This document shows positions 23,249 to 33,698 of a stretch of 64,000 bases of DNA, in pieces. Where the stretch lies: positions 2,800,001-2,864,000 of the forward strand of contig CP065003.1 in the NCBI GenBank assembly GCA_016700175.1, read 5' to 3'. The first letter of the stretch is position 1, and every line of letters starts with the position of its first letter. A model generated the notes under the pieces. The model had not been told where the DNA came from and did not search any database. It saw nothing but the letters and a program-made list of their open reading frames with translations. The position numbers and the translations under genes are program-made. This DNA comes from Acidobacteriota bacterium (GTDB lineage Bacteria > Acidobacteriota > Blastocatellia > Pyrinomonadales > Pyrinomonadaceae).

Positions 23249-24613
23249 TCACCTTTTCAACTCTTCGAGCGAAATAGTGTATTCGATAAAAGTCTTGTTT
23301 CCATTCTGGACCACCCAACTAAAATGCTCGAAGGCTTCCGAATTTCTGTTTTCGGACAAGAGTATCTCGCCGATGTAGGTATGAGCCTCGGTTTGCTTGT
23401 CGTTATCCTTGGCAAGCGCGAGCAATTCCTCGGCAGTCATTTGTCCGTCGAAGTACTTCAATATCTGAGTGCTCCAGGCTTCCGGATCCAGCAGTTTGAG
23501 CCAGTCCCTTAAAAAAGTGTTGGCGAGGTCGATATTGCCGGTTTTGCGCAGTCCAAGATATCCGATCATGATCCCGTAAGCAGCGGCTTCCCCCTTGATC
23601 CCGCTTCTTTTCAGATAGGTCACAGTGTCGCGGTAGGCATTTTCGCCGTCGTTCAAGTAGAAATATGCTAAAGCTCTTGACCGGTATATCTCGTCATTCA
23701 GATTGGGATCAAGCTCAAGCGCCTTTGTGTCGTCCTTGATCGCGAGTTCATACTTGCCAATCTGCGAGTACGCGACGCCGCGATTGCAGTATGCGGTTGC
23801 ATAGTTGGGGTCTATGCGGATCGCCGTTGTATATTCGTCGATCGCCTCATCGAACAATCGCTGCTGATGATAAACCCAACCGCGACCGTTATGGGCTTGA
23901 GGAATGCCCGGTTTCAGCTGAAGCGCCCTGTTGTAGTCGGCGAGGGCCAGATCGAGGCGACCTTTCATGTCGTACGCGCTTCCGCGTTCGACGTAGGCTT
24001 CGGCATAGTTCGGGTTCAGTTCGATCGCCTTGTTATAGTCTGCAAGAGCCAGGTCGGAGCAGCCCTGAACGCAGCGTAGTAAACCGCGGTTGAAATATGC
24101 AAGAAAGGCGTTGGAAGAGTCGCCGTAAAGTTGGATCGCTTTATCAAAATCTTCGAGCGCAAGCCTGAAATTACCAAGTCGGCGGTACATGTACCCGCGA
24201 TTATTATAGGGATCTGCAAGCTCGGGTCTTAGCTCTATCAATTTGTCAAAATCGGCAATCGCCAACTCGAAATTGCCCATCTCGGAATTCAAGACTCCGC
24301 GAAAGTGGTAGGCTCGCGCGGAGTCGGGCGCTAGCTCGAGCGCTTTCGTAAGATCGGCAAGTGCTAGATCGTTGTTCTTGTTTCTGAGATAGGCGATTCC
24401 GCGTTCTAAATAGACTTCAACGATTGAAGGGTCCAATTCGATCGCTTTACTGAAGTTTTTTATTTTACAGTCGTAGTCAATCTCCTGGCAGGCGAGACCC
24501 GCAACGATGGCGTTCTTTACAGCCTGCGATTGCGCTTGACCTGCGCCCGCGAAAACGAAAAGAAAAACCAGAACGAGTGACAGTCGACACACAGCCGTTG
24601 AAAAATTATTCAT
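23249..24613 (-). CDS. Exported tetratricopeptide repeat protein
   Basis: ATG 24613 is preferred because AGAGGT precedes it and a signal peptide follows at once (LSLVLVFLFVFAGAGQAQ, ending near residue 28). About nine TPR units follow, recognisable by the 34-residue spacing of 'AIELDPSxVEVYLERGIAY', 'NRGYMYRRLGNFRLALEDF', 'NRGVAYSQIGKYELAIKD' and similar. TPR solenoids mediate protein-protein contacts; no enzymatic domain is present. The product is about 454 residues and probably periplasmic. It is the first backbone gene right of the island. Its real partners cannot be inferred. Confidence 0.85.
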   Translation of the reverse strand: MNNFSTAVCRLSLVLVFLFVFAGAGQAQSQAVKNAIVAGLACQEIDYDCKIKNFSKAIELDPSIVEVYLERGIAYLRNKNNDLALADLTKALELAPDSARAYHFRGVLNSEMGNFELAIADFDKLIELRPELADPYNNRGYMYRRLGNFRLALEDFDKAIQLYGDSSNAFLAYFNRGLLRCVQGCSDLALADYNKAIELNPNYAEAYVERGSAYDMKGRLDLALADYNRALQLKPGIPQAHNGRGWVYHQQRLFDEAIDEYTTAIRIDPNYATAYCNRGVAYSQIGKYELAIKDDTKALELDPNLNDEIYRSRALAYFYLNDGENAYRDTVTYLKRSGIKGEAAAYGIMIGYLGLRKTGNIDLANTFLRDWLKLLDPEAWSTQILKYFDGQMTAEELLALAKDNDKQTEAHTYIGEILLSENRNSEAFEHFSWVVQNGNKTFIEYTISLEELKR

Positions 24614-25289
24614 TTGTTGTACCTCTGACCCGCGGGATAGGGAGCACGGAATCGTAACAAACAGTTTGGCGGATGGCAATACTTAAGAAAATCTGATCAG
24701 GATGACCTCCCCCCTCCGAAAACCGGAATTTACCGGGATACTAAAACGGGGAGGCTGACAATGCCTTGCCGGATCGAATGCGTTTGGGATCAGGTGTAGG
24801 ACACGTTGGAACGCAACTTTGGACGCCTGGCTAATTGGCGTAGCCCGCGCTTACGCGTGGGCTTCGGACACTTGTCCAGACAATCTCTCCGCCCTCTGCG
24901 TGCCCTGCGGTTGCTCCCCGACAAGCTGAAGCTCGTCGTACAAACAGATCTCGAGGAAGGGGAACAGGATAGACAGGATTCTTAAGATGGCTTTTCCATT
25001 GCGGCCGCCTCAAAAGTACCGCGGAACGTGGCTGATCGATCGCGCCTATCCTCGAGATCCTGTCCATCCTGTTTTTTCTCTTGAGGTCCTTACCAGCTGA
25101 AGCCCGCAAGTCTTCCAGCGAAGGCAATATGGAAAGGGAGAAAAAGAGGAAAGGACAAAATAAACAGGATCTCCAAGATCACTTTCCGACGTTTCACGGC
25201 TCCCTGTGACCGCGTACCAGAGAGGTCGGCAGCATCCTTTCGATCCTGTGCATCCTGTTTCTTTCTATGTGTCCGCCGCTACTTCACGC
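24614..25289. repeat. Intergenic region with dispersed CAGGAT-type repeats
   Basis: No gene is supported. Motifs of the form ACAGGATNGACAGGAT and its complement occur at about 24970, 25053, 25160 and 25240, in both orientations, so hairpins can form. The same family fills 36600-37130. A palindromic GTAGCCCGCGCTTACGCGTGGGCT lies near 24840; shortened, its core is CGCGCTTACGCG. Confidence 0.6.
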
Positions 25290-26906
25290 TCATCTGGCCT
25301 GCGGCCTCACTCCCTCGACATTCAAGCGCATCTTGTACAGGCCGCTTCTGGCGGTCAGGTACAACGTCCTACCGTCGTCGTCGCCCCACGCCATGTTGTG
25401 TATGTGACGCGGCGCGTTGATCGTCCCAAGGTGCTTGCCTTCCGGGGAAATGACCTGCAGGCCTCCGGGAGCGGAGACGTACACGTTCCCTTCCTTGTCC
25501 ACCTTCACACCGTCGATGGCGTCTTCGCCCGGGAACGGAGTGAAATCGAAGAACAGCTCGCCGTTAGCGACGGTCCCGTCCGGTTTCACCTCGTACCGGT
25601 AGACCGTCTTCTTGTTATCGTCCCAGTTTCCGACGTAAAGAAACTTCTCGTCGGGCGAGAGCGCGATGCCATTCGGGCCTGTGAACTCGTCGGTGAGCAG
25701 CTGCAGCCTGCCCTTGAAGACGGAATAGACTCCCGAAAACGGAAGTTCCTTTCGCGGATCGCCGCCGAACTTCGGAAGCCCGAACGGCGGATCGGTAAAA
25801 AAGAGCGTCCCGTCCGATCGATAGACCAGATCGTTCGGCGAGTTGAACCTCTTTCCTTCGTAACGGTCGGCGACGACCTCTTCGGTGCCGTCGGCCTTAA
25901 GGCGGACGATGCGCCGATTCCCGTGCTGGTTGAAGACGAGATCTCCCTGAGGATCTAGCGTGATCCCGTTCGATCCGGGTTGTCCGTACTCGGCGATGTC
26001 GGCTCCGCTGTAGCCGCTCGGTGTGCGGAACACGCTCAGCTCACCGTCCTTTGAATAGAGGTAGATCACGTTGCTGTTCGGATCGCTGAACAGAAGTCCT
26101 TTCGCCGTCCAGACCGGGCCCTCCGTGAACTTGAACCCTTCGGCAAGCTTCCACATCTTCGGGTTTGGGCCGACAATGCGCGCGAGCGCGGGATCTTTGA
26201 CCTCAATGTCGACATTGACCTCGCTCGGCGTGATCGCGTACGGACCTGACTTGTCCTCTTTGTAGAACTCGAGCTTTGCCTCGCGGATCCATATGAAGTT
26301 CGTCGGCGGATTTGAGATCGGGCCGTTTATGCCGAACACTGCGATCTGTATCCTCTGTCCCGGATGCACATCGCGGCCGATCACGAGCCGGTTCGGAGCG
26401 TTCCAGCCGCCTACGACCGATCCTCCTCTTTGGCCTACGAACCGCGCGATCTCGCCGTCGACCCACACCTCGGCGTAATCGTCGAGCGTGGTCTGGAAAA
26501 CCACGGTCGACCCGTGAGTGCTGAAACCGTTGACGGATTCGGGGATCGTGATGTTGATCCGGTACCAGTTGAACGAGAGCCTTCCGTTGCCGCGCCTTTC
26601 AGAGAGTCCCGCCGCGGGGATGGTCTCCCATCCCGCGTCGTCGAAACCCGCGACCCCGGCTTTCGGCTGATAATCCAGAGTCCTGACCGTGCTGCCTGTA
26701 GGCTGTCCGTCAGGGCCCGCTTTTCTGAAATCGGTTTCAACTATCGTGGCATCGCTGTACTTCCAGGTGCCCGACACAAGCTTTGTGCCGGATTCCGTCG
26801 CGAGATCGACGACCGCGTCCGGTGTTCCCGACGGAAGGTCCTGAGCATGCGCTCCGCCTGCGAACGTCGCCGACATCAATAGCGATATTAATAAGATGTG
26901 TTTCAT
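25290..26906 (-). CDS. Secreted SMP-30/gluconolactonase-like protein
   Basis: The 538-residue protein has a signal peptide (LLISLLMSATFAGGAHA, cleavage near residue 21), an N-terminal jelly-roll domain of about 200 residues ('FQTTLDDYAEVWVDG', a sugar-binding-like fold), and a six-bladed SMP-30/LRE beta-propeller from about 240: 'FTEGPVWTAKGLLFSDP', 'GSNGITLDPQGDLVFNQHG', 'FNSPNDLVYRSDGTLFFTDP', 'GPNGIALSPDEKFLYVGNW'. The conserved metal ligands of gluconolactonases (Glu in TEGP, Asn in SPND, Asn in GPNG, Asp in 'IDGVKVD') are present. A lactone or similar ester hydrolase outside the cytoplasm is likely. The next gene in the same direction is the spondin/GlcG group upstream. Confidence 0.88.
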   Translation of the reverse strand: MKHILLISLLMSATFAGGAHAQDLPSGTPDAVVDLATESGTKLVSGTWKYSDATIVETDFRKAGPDGQPTGSTVRTLDYQPKAGVAGFDDAGWETIPAAGLSERRGNGRLSFNWYRINITIPESVNGFSTHGSTVVFQTTLDDYAEVWVDGEIARFVGQRGGSVVGGWNAPNRLVIGRDVHPGQRIQIAVFGINGPISNPPTNFIWIREAKLEFYKEDKSGPYAITPSEVNVDIEVKDPALARIVGPNPKMWKLAEGFKFTEGPVWTAKGLLFSDPNSNVIYLYSKDGELSVFRTPSGYSGADIAEYGQPGSNGITLDPQGDLVFNQHGNRRIVRLKADGTEEVVADRYEGKRFNSPNDLVYRSDGTLFFTDPPFGLPKFGGDPRKELPFSGVYSVFKGRLQLLTDEFTGPNGIALSPDEKFLYVGNWDDNKKTVYRYEVKPDGTVANGELFFDFTPFPGEDAIDGVKVDKEGNVYVSAPGGLQVISPEGKHLGTINAPRHIHNMAWGDDDGRTLYLTARSGLYKMRLNVEGVRPQAR

Positions 26907-26998
26907 TTCTCCGCTCCTAACTGACTATCGGGCTGTCTGGAGTGTATGTCCGGCAAATCTCCGGTTTCATCTGAGCCGTCTATCTCAAGAAAATGACC

Positions 26999-27138
26999 AT
27001 CAGTTGCCCCCCGCTTCAGCGGGGGGACCACCGGACAACCTGATTCCATTGCCAGCTTCAGCCGGCTGTTTTTGGGGCTAAAGCCCCGGATAGACCTACC
27101 GAAGCCACAGACCCCCGCTGAAGCGGGGGGCAACTGAT
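26999..27138. repeat. Long inverted repeat with GC-rich palindromes
   Basis: The 27-bp arms at 26999-27025 and 27112-27138 are exact inverted copies; each contains CCCCGCTTCAGCGGGG or its complement. Between them lies a third hairpin, GGGGCTAAAGCCCC, near 27074. The layout is that of a REP/BIME-type extragenic element between the SMP-30 and GlcG genes. Confidence 0.7.
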
Positions 27139-27214
27139 AGCTCCCGACTCCCTCCGGTCGAACCTCTCGAACCTTGATTACGGGAGAGACTGCCTTTTCA
27201 GACAGCCTCCGCTA

Positions 27215-28063
27215 CTACCTGACCTTTACCACGTAATAAAGAAAGGTCCCTCCGACCTCCTTGAACCAGTGCGGCGTGTTCTTCGGAACGATGATCACGT
27301 CGCCCTTCACAAGCTTTCGCTCCTCTCCGCCCTTGATCGCAGACCCGCGGAATTCGTTCGCAGCGATCTGCTTGGCATCAACCGACTCTCCTCCGGTGAC
27401 GAAAGTCGCGGTCCCGTCGAGGACATAAATGATGTCCGTGTCGAGCTCGTGGACCTCGCTCATTCCCGCGGCCTCTCGGCGCGAGGCGTGGACCATGTAG
27501 TTCCCGCCGTTCGAGCCGTCCTCGATGACCGCGCCTTTCGAAAATGCTTCCCTGACCGAATCAGAGCCGAAGAAGCGGACTGCCGCAGACCTGGTGTTCG
27601 TAAGCGCGCTCGCACCGGCGACGGCCAGTTCTTCGTCCTGCTGGGCTGATGCCGCTCCAGATACCCCGACACCGCCCACGATCTCGTCGCCTACGACTAT
27701 CGGAACCCCGCCCTGAAGCGGAGTGAAATCGGGAAGCGCCACCATCGATGTCCGACCGTTCCTGATGATGTCTTCGAAGACCTTCGTCGGCCTTTTGAAC
27801 ATCACCGCTGTCTTCGCCTTTCCGACCGAGATGTTGGCTCCGGCGGAAAATGTCCCGTCGAGCCTTTCGAGCGCGATCAGGTTCCCGCCGTCGTCGACCA
27901 CCGCGATCACACCGCCCGGGGCGTTGTTCTTCCGCGCATATTCCTTCGCGGCCTCGATCACGGTCCGCGCTCCTTCGAGCGTCAGCGTCTGCTTGTGCTT
28001 TACCTGGCCGAATGTCGATGCCGCCGCAAGGACGGTCAGCGCCAGGATCAGAATCTTTTTCAT
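27215..28063 (-). CDS. Exported GlcG/HbpS-like domain fused to a cupin
   Basis: A signal peptide (ILILALTVLAAASTFGQ) is followed by a GlcG/HbpS domain at about 28-160 ('LTLEGARTVIEAAKEYA', 'PGGVIAVVDDGGNLIALERLDGTF', 'GGVPIVVGDEIVGGVGVSG') and a C-terminal cupin at about 190-282 ('SEVHELDTDIIYVLDGTA', 'LVKGDVIIVPKNTPHWF'). GlcG/HbpS proteins bind haem or small ligands; the cupin keeps a metal-ligand His pair. The fusion probably acts in the periplasm on a small oxidised or sugar-like molecule (inference). It is co-directional with the SMP-30 gene downstream, with a repeat element between. Confidence 0.82.
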   Translation of the reverse strand: MKKILILALTVLAAASTFGQVKHKQTLTLEGARTVIEAAKEYARKNNAPGGVIAVVDDGGNLIALERLDGTFSAGANISVGKAKTAVMFKRPTKVFEDIIRNGRTSMVALPDFTPLQGGVPIVVGDEIVGGVGVSGAASAQQDEELAVAGASALTNTRSAAVRFFGSDSVREAFSKGAVIEDGSNGGNYMVHASRREAAGMSEVHELDTDIIYVLDGTATFVTGGESVDAKQIAANEFRGSAIKGGEERKLVKGDVIIVPKNTPHWFKEVGGTFLYYVVKVR

Positions 28064-28145
28064 ATGCTATTCCTCTTTAAATCAACAGCCTCCGCGCCGG
28101 GTCCCGGCTCGACCGCCGGGACCCGGGAGGCCTGCCGGGCGGTAC

Positions 28146-28865
28146 TTACCCGGCAGTGATGGTCACTTTCAATACTTCCCCGGTCTTCGGATAAACAAAG
28201 CTGTCCATTACCGCCGACACCTTTCCATTCTCGGCGGCACCCGTGTTCGGCCGGGCCTGCCTTGGAGCTTGCTGATCGCCGACTCCGGGCGCCTGATTGA
28301 CCTCGGTCCCCGCGTCCCAGAGCCTAAGCAGGTCCGTGATGTCCGCCGAGACCGGTTCGCCGTTCTTGAACAGTTCGACGGCGGAAACCGGCGCGTAGAA
28401 CAGATCGTTGGACTGGCCGAACATCGCTATGAGGTTTAGCTTCATTCCCTCGGTCGCTGTGAACGAAAACTCGTACGAGCCTCCGGGTAGAAGCGGTCCC
28501 GGAGCGTCCGCCCCTACAGGCGTGTTGAAGACGCCCATATACGAAGAACCGACCTTAGTCAGAAGCGACTTGGAGAGCATTCCCGGATCGCCGTCTTCGG
28601 CCTGGGCCTCGAGTCCGACGCCGGCCTTTTTCCCGGCCTTGAAAAAGTCCATCTTTCTATTGGTCACGACATACAGTCCGGGCGACAGGGCGAAGGGGTA
28701 CTTCGCGTCTCCGACCGTCCTGAGACCCGCGGCAGGCGAGACATTCTCGATCCTGACCGTGAAACGGGCCTCCTTCTTCTTTCCGCCCGCGAACACTGCC
28801 TGCTGAGCGCCGAGCATCAACGCCGCCGCAACCGCGAACGCCGCAAATATCCTCTGTTTGATCAT
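28146..28865 (-). CDS. Spondin-N domain secreted protein
   Basis: ATG 28865 was chosen: TGGAGAA lies upstream and a signal peptide follows (IFAAFAVAAALMLGAQQAVFA). The mature part opens 'ARFTVRIENVSPAAGL', then 'SPGLYVVTNRKMDFFKAGK', 'GVFNTPVGADAPGPLLPGG' and 'SYEFSFTATEGMKLNLIAMF', which is the bacterial Spondin_N pattern. Such proteins are exported beta-sandwich proteins of unknown role in bacteria. The last 60 residues are Pro/Gln-rich and low-complexity. The product is 239 residues. It is 82 bp upstream of the GlcG-cupin gene in the same direction and may be co-transcribed with it. Confidence 0.85.
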   Translation of the reverse strand: MIKQRIFAAFAVAAALMLGAQQAVFAGGKKKEARFTVRIENVSPAAGLRTVGDAKYPFALSPGLYVVTNRKMDFFKAGKKAGVGLEAQAEDGDPGMLSKSLLTKVGSSYMGVFNTPVGADAPGPLLPGGSYEFSFTATEGMKLNLIAMFGQSNDLFYAPVSAVELFKNGEPVSADITDLLRLWDAGTEVNQAPGVGDQQAPRQARPNTGAAENGKVSAVMDSFVYPKTGEVLKVTITAG

Positions 28866-29124
28866 CACTAAAATTCTCCAAACTCTCTTTTGAAAATATG
28901 CGATCCAGGCGGACAAGGTCCGCTGGACTTGGCACACTGAATCCCGCGGCCGGAGAGAGGTATTCCAGAGTTCTTTGGTGGAATAGATAGGGGCTGATCT
29001 GTGATCGGGAAGGGGAAATGGACCGGGCTTGTCGGGAAGTAACGGCCGGATCGTGGGGTTCTCACTGCTATCGGAGTGAGGGCTTTTCGGGTATTGCGGG
29101 CTTACGGGCGGGTTTTGCTGCGGG
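28866..29124. other. Upstream region of the spondin gene
   Basis: No gene is seen. Long reverse ORFs overlapping here are N-terminal extensions or other frames of the spondin gene. The leftward promoter of the spondin gene should lie here, but no clear -35/-10 pair was found. Confidence 0.4.
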
Positions 29125-29584
29125 TGCCGCCGCTAACGCGGCTCGTTGATCTTTTAGGCCTCCGTACCGTGGGTGGCGCCCTTCGGGCTTACCCACGGCT
29201 AAACGCATATGACCGCTACGCGGTCGGATGCCATGTGTCTTCGGTCTTCAATCTTCTGTTATGCCCGTCGCTTGCACTTCGGGTTCCGATTCCTGTCTCC
29301 TGTCTGCCGCCGCTAAAGCGGCTCGTTGATCTTTTGGGCCGCCGTACCGTGGGTGGCGCCCTTCGGGCTTACCCACGGCTAAATGCATATGACCGCTACG
29401 CGGTCGGATGCCATGTGTCTTCGGTCTTCAATCTTCTGTTATGCCCGTCGCTTGCGCTTCGGGTTCCGATTCCTGTCTCCTGTCTGCCGCCGCTAAAGCG
29501 GCTCGTTGATCTTTTGGGCCGCCGTACCGTGGGTGGCGCCCTTCGGGCTTACCCACGGCTAAACGCATATGACCGCTACGCGGT
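29125..29584 (+). repeat. 180-bp tandem repeat, about 2.5 copies
   Basis: Copies start at 29125, 29305 and 29485, exactly 180 bp apart, and differ at only a few positions. Each contains short palindromes: CCGCCGCTAAAGCGG, GTGGGTGGCGCCC near CGGGCTTACCCAC, and GACCGCTACGCGGTC. Because 180 is a multiple of three, a rightward ORF of 190 codons runs through them; it is repeat-driven and not considered a gene. Confidence 0.85.
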
Positions 29585-29627
<43 letters not shown>

Positions 29628-32600
29628 TCATTGGTCAATGGTCAATGAAACGGCTACCACCGGGCATTTCGATCCGCGGATTATCCCGAACGTCTTCTCG
29701 TCAAGAGTCTCGTCGCCGAACATGCGGTGCTCGGTCCCGATCACGATCAGGTCCGCGCCTTGTTCTTCGCGAACGGCCGCGATCTGCTCGGCAAGATCAC
29801 CTTTCCTGACGGTTTCCCGGAGGCTGCACTTCTCCCGAGCGTCCTCGGGAACCCAGTCGCAAAGGGTCTGCTCGGCCTGGTCCAGATCGTTTTCCTCAAC
29901 CACGCGCAGGACCGAAAGCTCCGCACCGAGCCTCTTTGCAAGGTCGGCGGCGTATGCGAGCGCACGTCCAGATTCCGTGGAGAGGTCGACGGGACACAGG
30001 ATTTTCTTGATCTCTACGGATTCCGGCGGTTCGACGGAAGGTCCCGCAAGGAGCACCGGCGCGGGCGATTCGCGGAGCACTGTTTCGGCTACCGAACCGA
30101 ACCGGAGCTTTTCTAATCCTCCGCGGCCGTGTGTTCCAAGAGCGACGAGTATAGTGTCCGCCTTCGTTATTTCTTCCAGGATCGCCTCCGAAGGCGAGTC
30201 GTCGACATACAACGCGCTGAACTCGCGATCATCGCGGAGGTTCTCGCCGACAAATCCGCCGATCGCGAGGATCTCTTCGGTCTCCGCCTGTCTCTCCTGT
30301 TCGGAGATACGATCGAGTTGCGACTGAGTGAAATACGGAGGCAGATCCGATCTGCCCGCGTGAAGGACCTTCAACACTGCGCCCCTTGCTTCCGCTATCC
30401 GGTCGGCGTATTTCAATGCCGCGGCGGACTGCTCAGTAAAGTCCGTGGCACACAATACCGTCGGCACGTCGGACCGTGCCTCCTCTTCGGCGTGGGCCTT
30501 CCGTTCGCTCATATAAAACAGCACAGGGACCGCCATCCTCGAGAGCAGAAGGCTCGCTACCTCGCCCGCCATCAAAGAGATCGCCAGGCCCTGGAAGATC
30601 GGATCGAACAGCATAACCGCCGATCCCACGATCACCGCCGCGGCTGTCAGCATCATCGGCCGGAACCTGACCGCTCCGGCGTCGACGACGGCGTCGACGA
30701 GGGACATCCCGTGTTTGAGGCGCAGTTCGACGAAATCGACAAGGATGATCGAGTTCCTGACGACGATCCCCGCGCCGGCGATGAATCCGATCATCGACGT
30801 GGCGGTGAAGAAAGCTCCCATCAATGCGTGCGCAGGAAGAATGCCGACCAGCGAGAACGGGATCGCGGCCATTATCGTCAGAGGCGTCTTGAACGACTGG
30901 AACCAGCCGACGACGAGGATATAGATCAGCACGAGCACCGCCGCGAAGGCGATTCCGAGGTCTCGAAACACCTCGTACGTGATGTGCCATTCTCCGTCCC
31001 ATTTCATCGAGTACCTTTCGGTCAGGAACGGCTGAGACGCGACGTATCGGTCGAGGGCGTAGCCTTCGGGGAGCTTCATCTGCTCGATCTTCTCGTTCAG
31101 TCCCAGGATCGCGTAAACCGGGCTTTCGACCGAGCCTGCGACGTCTGCGGTCACGTAAACGACCGGCATAAGGTTCTTGTGGTAGATGCTCTTGTCAACT
31201 ATCTCTTCGCGGACCTCGGCCAGTTCCCCGACCGAAACAAGGTTCCCCGCATTCCCTATAACCTTGATCTGCCTCAGGGTGTCGATGTCGGAACGGCCGG
31301 ACCTAGGAAGCCGGAGGTTTATGTATGTGTCTTCCTTTTCCGAAGGTATGTGAAGCAGACCGACGTTCATTCCGGCGACCGCTACGCGCAGCGTCTGCGC
31401 GATCTGCTCGGCGGTGATCCCGTTCAGCGCGGCCTTTTCCTTGTCGATCTTCAGGTTGACCTTTCGCTGGTCGTCTTCGACGTACCAGTCAACGTCGACG
31501 ACGCCGTCAGTCGATTCGAGTATCCCTCGGATCTCCCGCGCTATCTCGATCTGCCTTTGGTAATCGGGCCCGTAGATTTCAGCGACAAGCGTCTGCAGAA
31601 CCGGAGGCCCGGGCGGGACCTCGGCGACCTTTACGCTCGCCCCGTATTTCTCGGCGATCTTCGCCAGCGCCGGCCGTTCGCGAACCGCGATGTCGTGGCT
31701 CTGCGCCGATCGGTCGTCCTTCGGAAGCAGGTTCACCTGAATATCGGCGACGTTCGGGCCTTTTCGCAGGAAGTAATGGCGGACAAGCCCGTTGAAGTTG
31801 TAGGGCGACACCGTACCAACGTACGTCTGGTAGTTCACTACCTCCGGCACTTCCGCGATGTGTCCCGCAAGCTCGCGGGTAACGGCCGCCGTCTGCTCGA
31901 GCGTCGTCCCTTCGGGCATATCGACGATCACCTGGAACTCGCTCTTGTTGTCGAAGGGAAGCATCTTCACCTTCACGAGCTTCACGAAGATCAGCGAAAC
32001 GGAAAGAAGTAGCAGTATCACGACGCCGCCCAGGAAAAGGTATCTGCGCACCGGGCCGTCGATGATCGCGTGCATCACCTTTCGATAGAGTCTCGTGGTG
32101 AATCCTTCCTGCCCGTGTTCGTGTTCCGTGCCCTTCTTTAGCATCCGGACGCTCGCCCACGGCGTGACGATGAAAGCGACGAGCATCGAGAAGATCATCG
32201 CCGCCGACGCCCCGACCGGGATCGGCCTCATATACGGGCCCATAAGCCCGCTTACGAACGCCATCGGGAGGATCGCGGCGATCACCGCGAACGTGGCGAG
32301 GATCGTCGGATTTCCGACTTCGTCGACCGCCTCGACCGCGATCTCGATGATCGGCCGGCCCTTGTTCTCGGGCAGGCCGTAATGGCGAGTGATGTTCTCG
32401 ACGACGACGATCGCGTCGTCGACCAGAATGCCGATCGAGAAGATAAGGGCGAACAGCGTTATCCTGTTGAGCGTGTAACCGTAGAGATAAAAGACCGCGA
32501 GAGTGAGCGCGAGCGTGACCGGGATGGCGATAGCGACGATGCCCGATTCCCGAATACCGAGCGCGAGCATGATCAGGAGCGACACCGAGGCGATCGCGAT

Positions 32601-33692
32601 CATCATGTGAAAAAGCAGCTCGTTCGATTTCTCGGCCGCCGTTTCGCCGTAGTTTCGCGTGGTCGTGACCCGAATCTCCGAAGGGATCAGCGTTCCCTTC
32701 AGCGACTCGACCTTCTCGAGGACCCGGTCTGCGATGTCGATCGCGTTGGTCCCTTTCCGCTTCGAGACGGAAATGGTCACTGCCGGCTCAAGGCCAGCGG
32801 TCTGGTCTTCGGTTTCATTGCCGTGTGCTTCATGTCCCGCCGCGGGCCCGCCGCCGGACATCACGTAATCGACGGGCTCCTCCGGTCCGTCGGTGATGCT
32901 CGCGATGTCGCGGAGCAGAACGGGCCGCTGACCGAAAACTCCGACCACAACGTTTCCGACATCTTCGGCCGACGAAAGGAAGCTGCCCGTTTCCACAACG
33001 GTTTCGAGATTCCGCGCGGCGACACTTCCGGCGGTGAGTCTCTCGTTCGACCGTTGAAGCATCGGGATCACCTGAGCCGGCGCGATGTTCCTCGAAGCCA
33101 TCTTCGCTTCGTCGAGCAGCACCCGGACCTGCCGGCGCTGTCCGCCGATCAGCTTCACCTCGGAAACGTCGTTTATTTCCTTTATCTGATCGGTGATCTG
33201 TGCGGCGACCCTTCGAAGCGTGAAATGGTCGTAGGCCGAGCTTGATAGCGTCAGCGCGAGGATCGGGACGTCGTCGATCGAACGGGGCTTGATGAGAGGC
33301 AGACTGGCGCCCTCCGGGATGATGTCGAAGTTCGCCGACATCTTCTGGTTCAGGCGGACGACCGCGTCCTCTTCGTTCTGCCCGACCTTGAAGCGGACGA
33401 TCGCCATCGACGCGCCGGGCGAAGATGTCGAATAGATGTACTCGACACCCGGGATCTCCCAGAGGAGTTTTTCCATCGGCCGGGTCACCCGCTCTTCGAC
33501 CTCTTTCGCCGAAGCGCCGGGCATTTCGACCACCACGTCGATCATCGGGACGATGATCTGCGGTTCTTCCTCGCGCGGAAGCATTATCACCGCACCGATC
33601 CCGAGAAGGACCGAAGCCACGATGATGAGCGGCGTCAGTTTCGACTGAATGAACGCCTTTGCGAGCGTGCCTGCGAATCCGGTTTCGTTCAC
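29628..33692 (-). CDS. RND efflux pump subunit with two C-terminal UspA domains
   Basis: Residues 1 to about 1070 form a complete RND transporter: N-terminal helix '[20 protein letters not shown]', porter segments, '[18 protein letters not shown]' in helix 4 with the paired acidic residues, and the second six-helix bundle ('[19 protein letters not shown]' to '[17 protein letters not shown]'). It resembles divergent CusA/MdtB-like pumps. Then two UspA domains follow. The first (about 1074-1225) keeps the ATP-binding pattern G-2x-G-9x-GS ([15 protein letters not shown]). The second (1226-1354, '[17 protein letters not shown]') lacks it. Usp domains would be cytoplasmic and could couple transport to nucleotide or stress state (inference). 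It is the last gene of a four-gene operon. Substrate unknown. Confidence 0.93.
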   Translation of the reverse strand: MNETGFAGTLAKAFIQSKLTPLIIVASVLLGIGAVIMLPREEEPQIIVPMIDVVVEMPGASAKEVEERVTRPMEKLLWEIPGVEYIYSTSSPGASMAIVRFKVGQNEEDAVVRLNQKMSANFDIIPEGASLPLIKPRSIDDVPILALTLSSSAYDHFTLRRVAAQITDQIKEINDVSEVKLIGGQRRQVRVLLDEAKMASRNIAPAQVIPMLQRSNERLTAGSVAARNLETVVETGSFLSSAEDVGNVVVGVFGQRPVLLRDIASITDGPEEPVDYVMSGGGPAAGHEAHGNETEDQTAGLEPAVTISVSKRKGTNAIDIADRVLEKVESLKGTLIPSEIRVTTTRNYGETAAEKSNELLFHMMIAIASVSLLIMLALGIRESGIVAIAIPVTLALTLAVFYLYGYTLNRITLFALIFSIGILVDDAIVVVENITRHYGLPENKGRPIIEIAVEAVDEVGNPTILATFAVIAAILPMAFVSGLMGPYMRPIPVGASAAMIFSMLVAFIVTPWASVRMLKKGTEHEHGQEGFTTRLYRKVMHAIIDGPVRRYLFLGGVVILLLLSVSLIFVKLVKVKMLPFDNKSEFQVIVDMPEGTTLEQTAAVTRELAGHIAEVPEVVNYQTYVGTVSPYNFNGLVRHYFLRKGPNVADIQVNLLPKDDRSAQSHDIAVRERPALAKIAEKYGASVKVAEVPPGPPVLQTLVAEIYGPDYQRQIEIAREIRGILESTDGVVDVDWYVEDDQRKVNLKIDKEKAALNGITAEQIAQTLRVAVAGMNVGLLHIPSEKEDTYINLRLPRSGRSDIDTLRQIKVIGNAGNLVSVGELAEVREEIVDKSIYHKNLMPVVYVTADVAGSVESPVYAILGLNEKIEQMKLPEGYALDRYVASQPFLTERYSMKWDGEWHITYEVFRDLGIAFAAVLVLIYILVVGWFQSFKTPLTIMAAIPFSLVGILPAHALMGAFFTATSMIGFIAGAGIVVRNSIILVDFVELRLKHGMSLVDAVVDAGAVRFRPMMLTAAAVIVGSAVMLFDPIFQGLAISLMAGEVASLLLSRMAVPVLFYMSERKAHAEEEARSDVPTVLCATDFTEQSAAALKYADRIAEARGAVLKVLHAGRSDLPPYFTQSQLDRISEQERQAETEEILAIGGFVGENLRDDREFSALYVDDSPSEAILEEITKADTILVALGTHGRGGLEKLRFGSVAETVLRESPAPVLLAGPSVEPPESVEIKKILCPVDLSTESGRALAYAADLAKRLGAELSVLRVVEENDLDQAEQTLCDWVPEDAREKCSLRETVRKGDLAEQIAAVREEQGADLIVIGTEHRMFGDETLDEKTFGIIRGSKCPVVAVSLTIDQ

Positions 33693-33698
33693 GGTTTC

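Noticed and set aside
23084..23512. 142-codon rightward ORF
   Set aside because: It overlaps the end of the TPR gene antisense and starts beside the att terminator; no ribosome binding site.
24831..25127. 98-codon reverse ORF
   Set aside because: It runs through CAGGAT-type repeats and has no ribosome binding site.
25206..25958. 250-codon rightward ORF opposite the SMP-30 gene
   Set aside because: It begins in repeat DNA and is antisense to a conserved propeller domain.
30129..32012. 627-codon rightward ORF opposite the RND gene
   Set aside because: It is antisense to a clearly conserved RND transporter in GC-rich DNA, with Arg/Asp-rich shadow composition.
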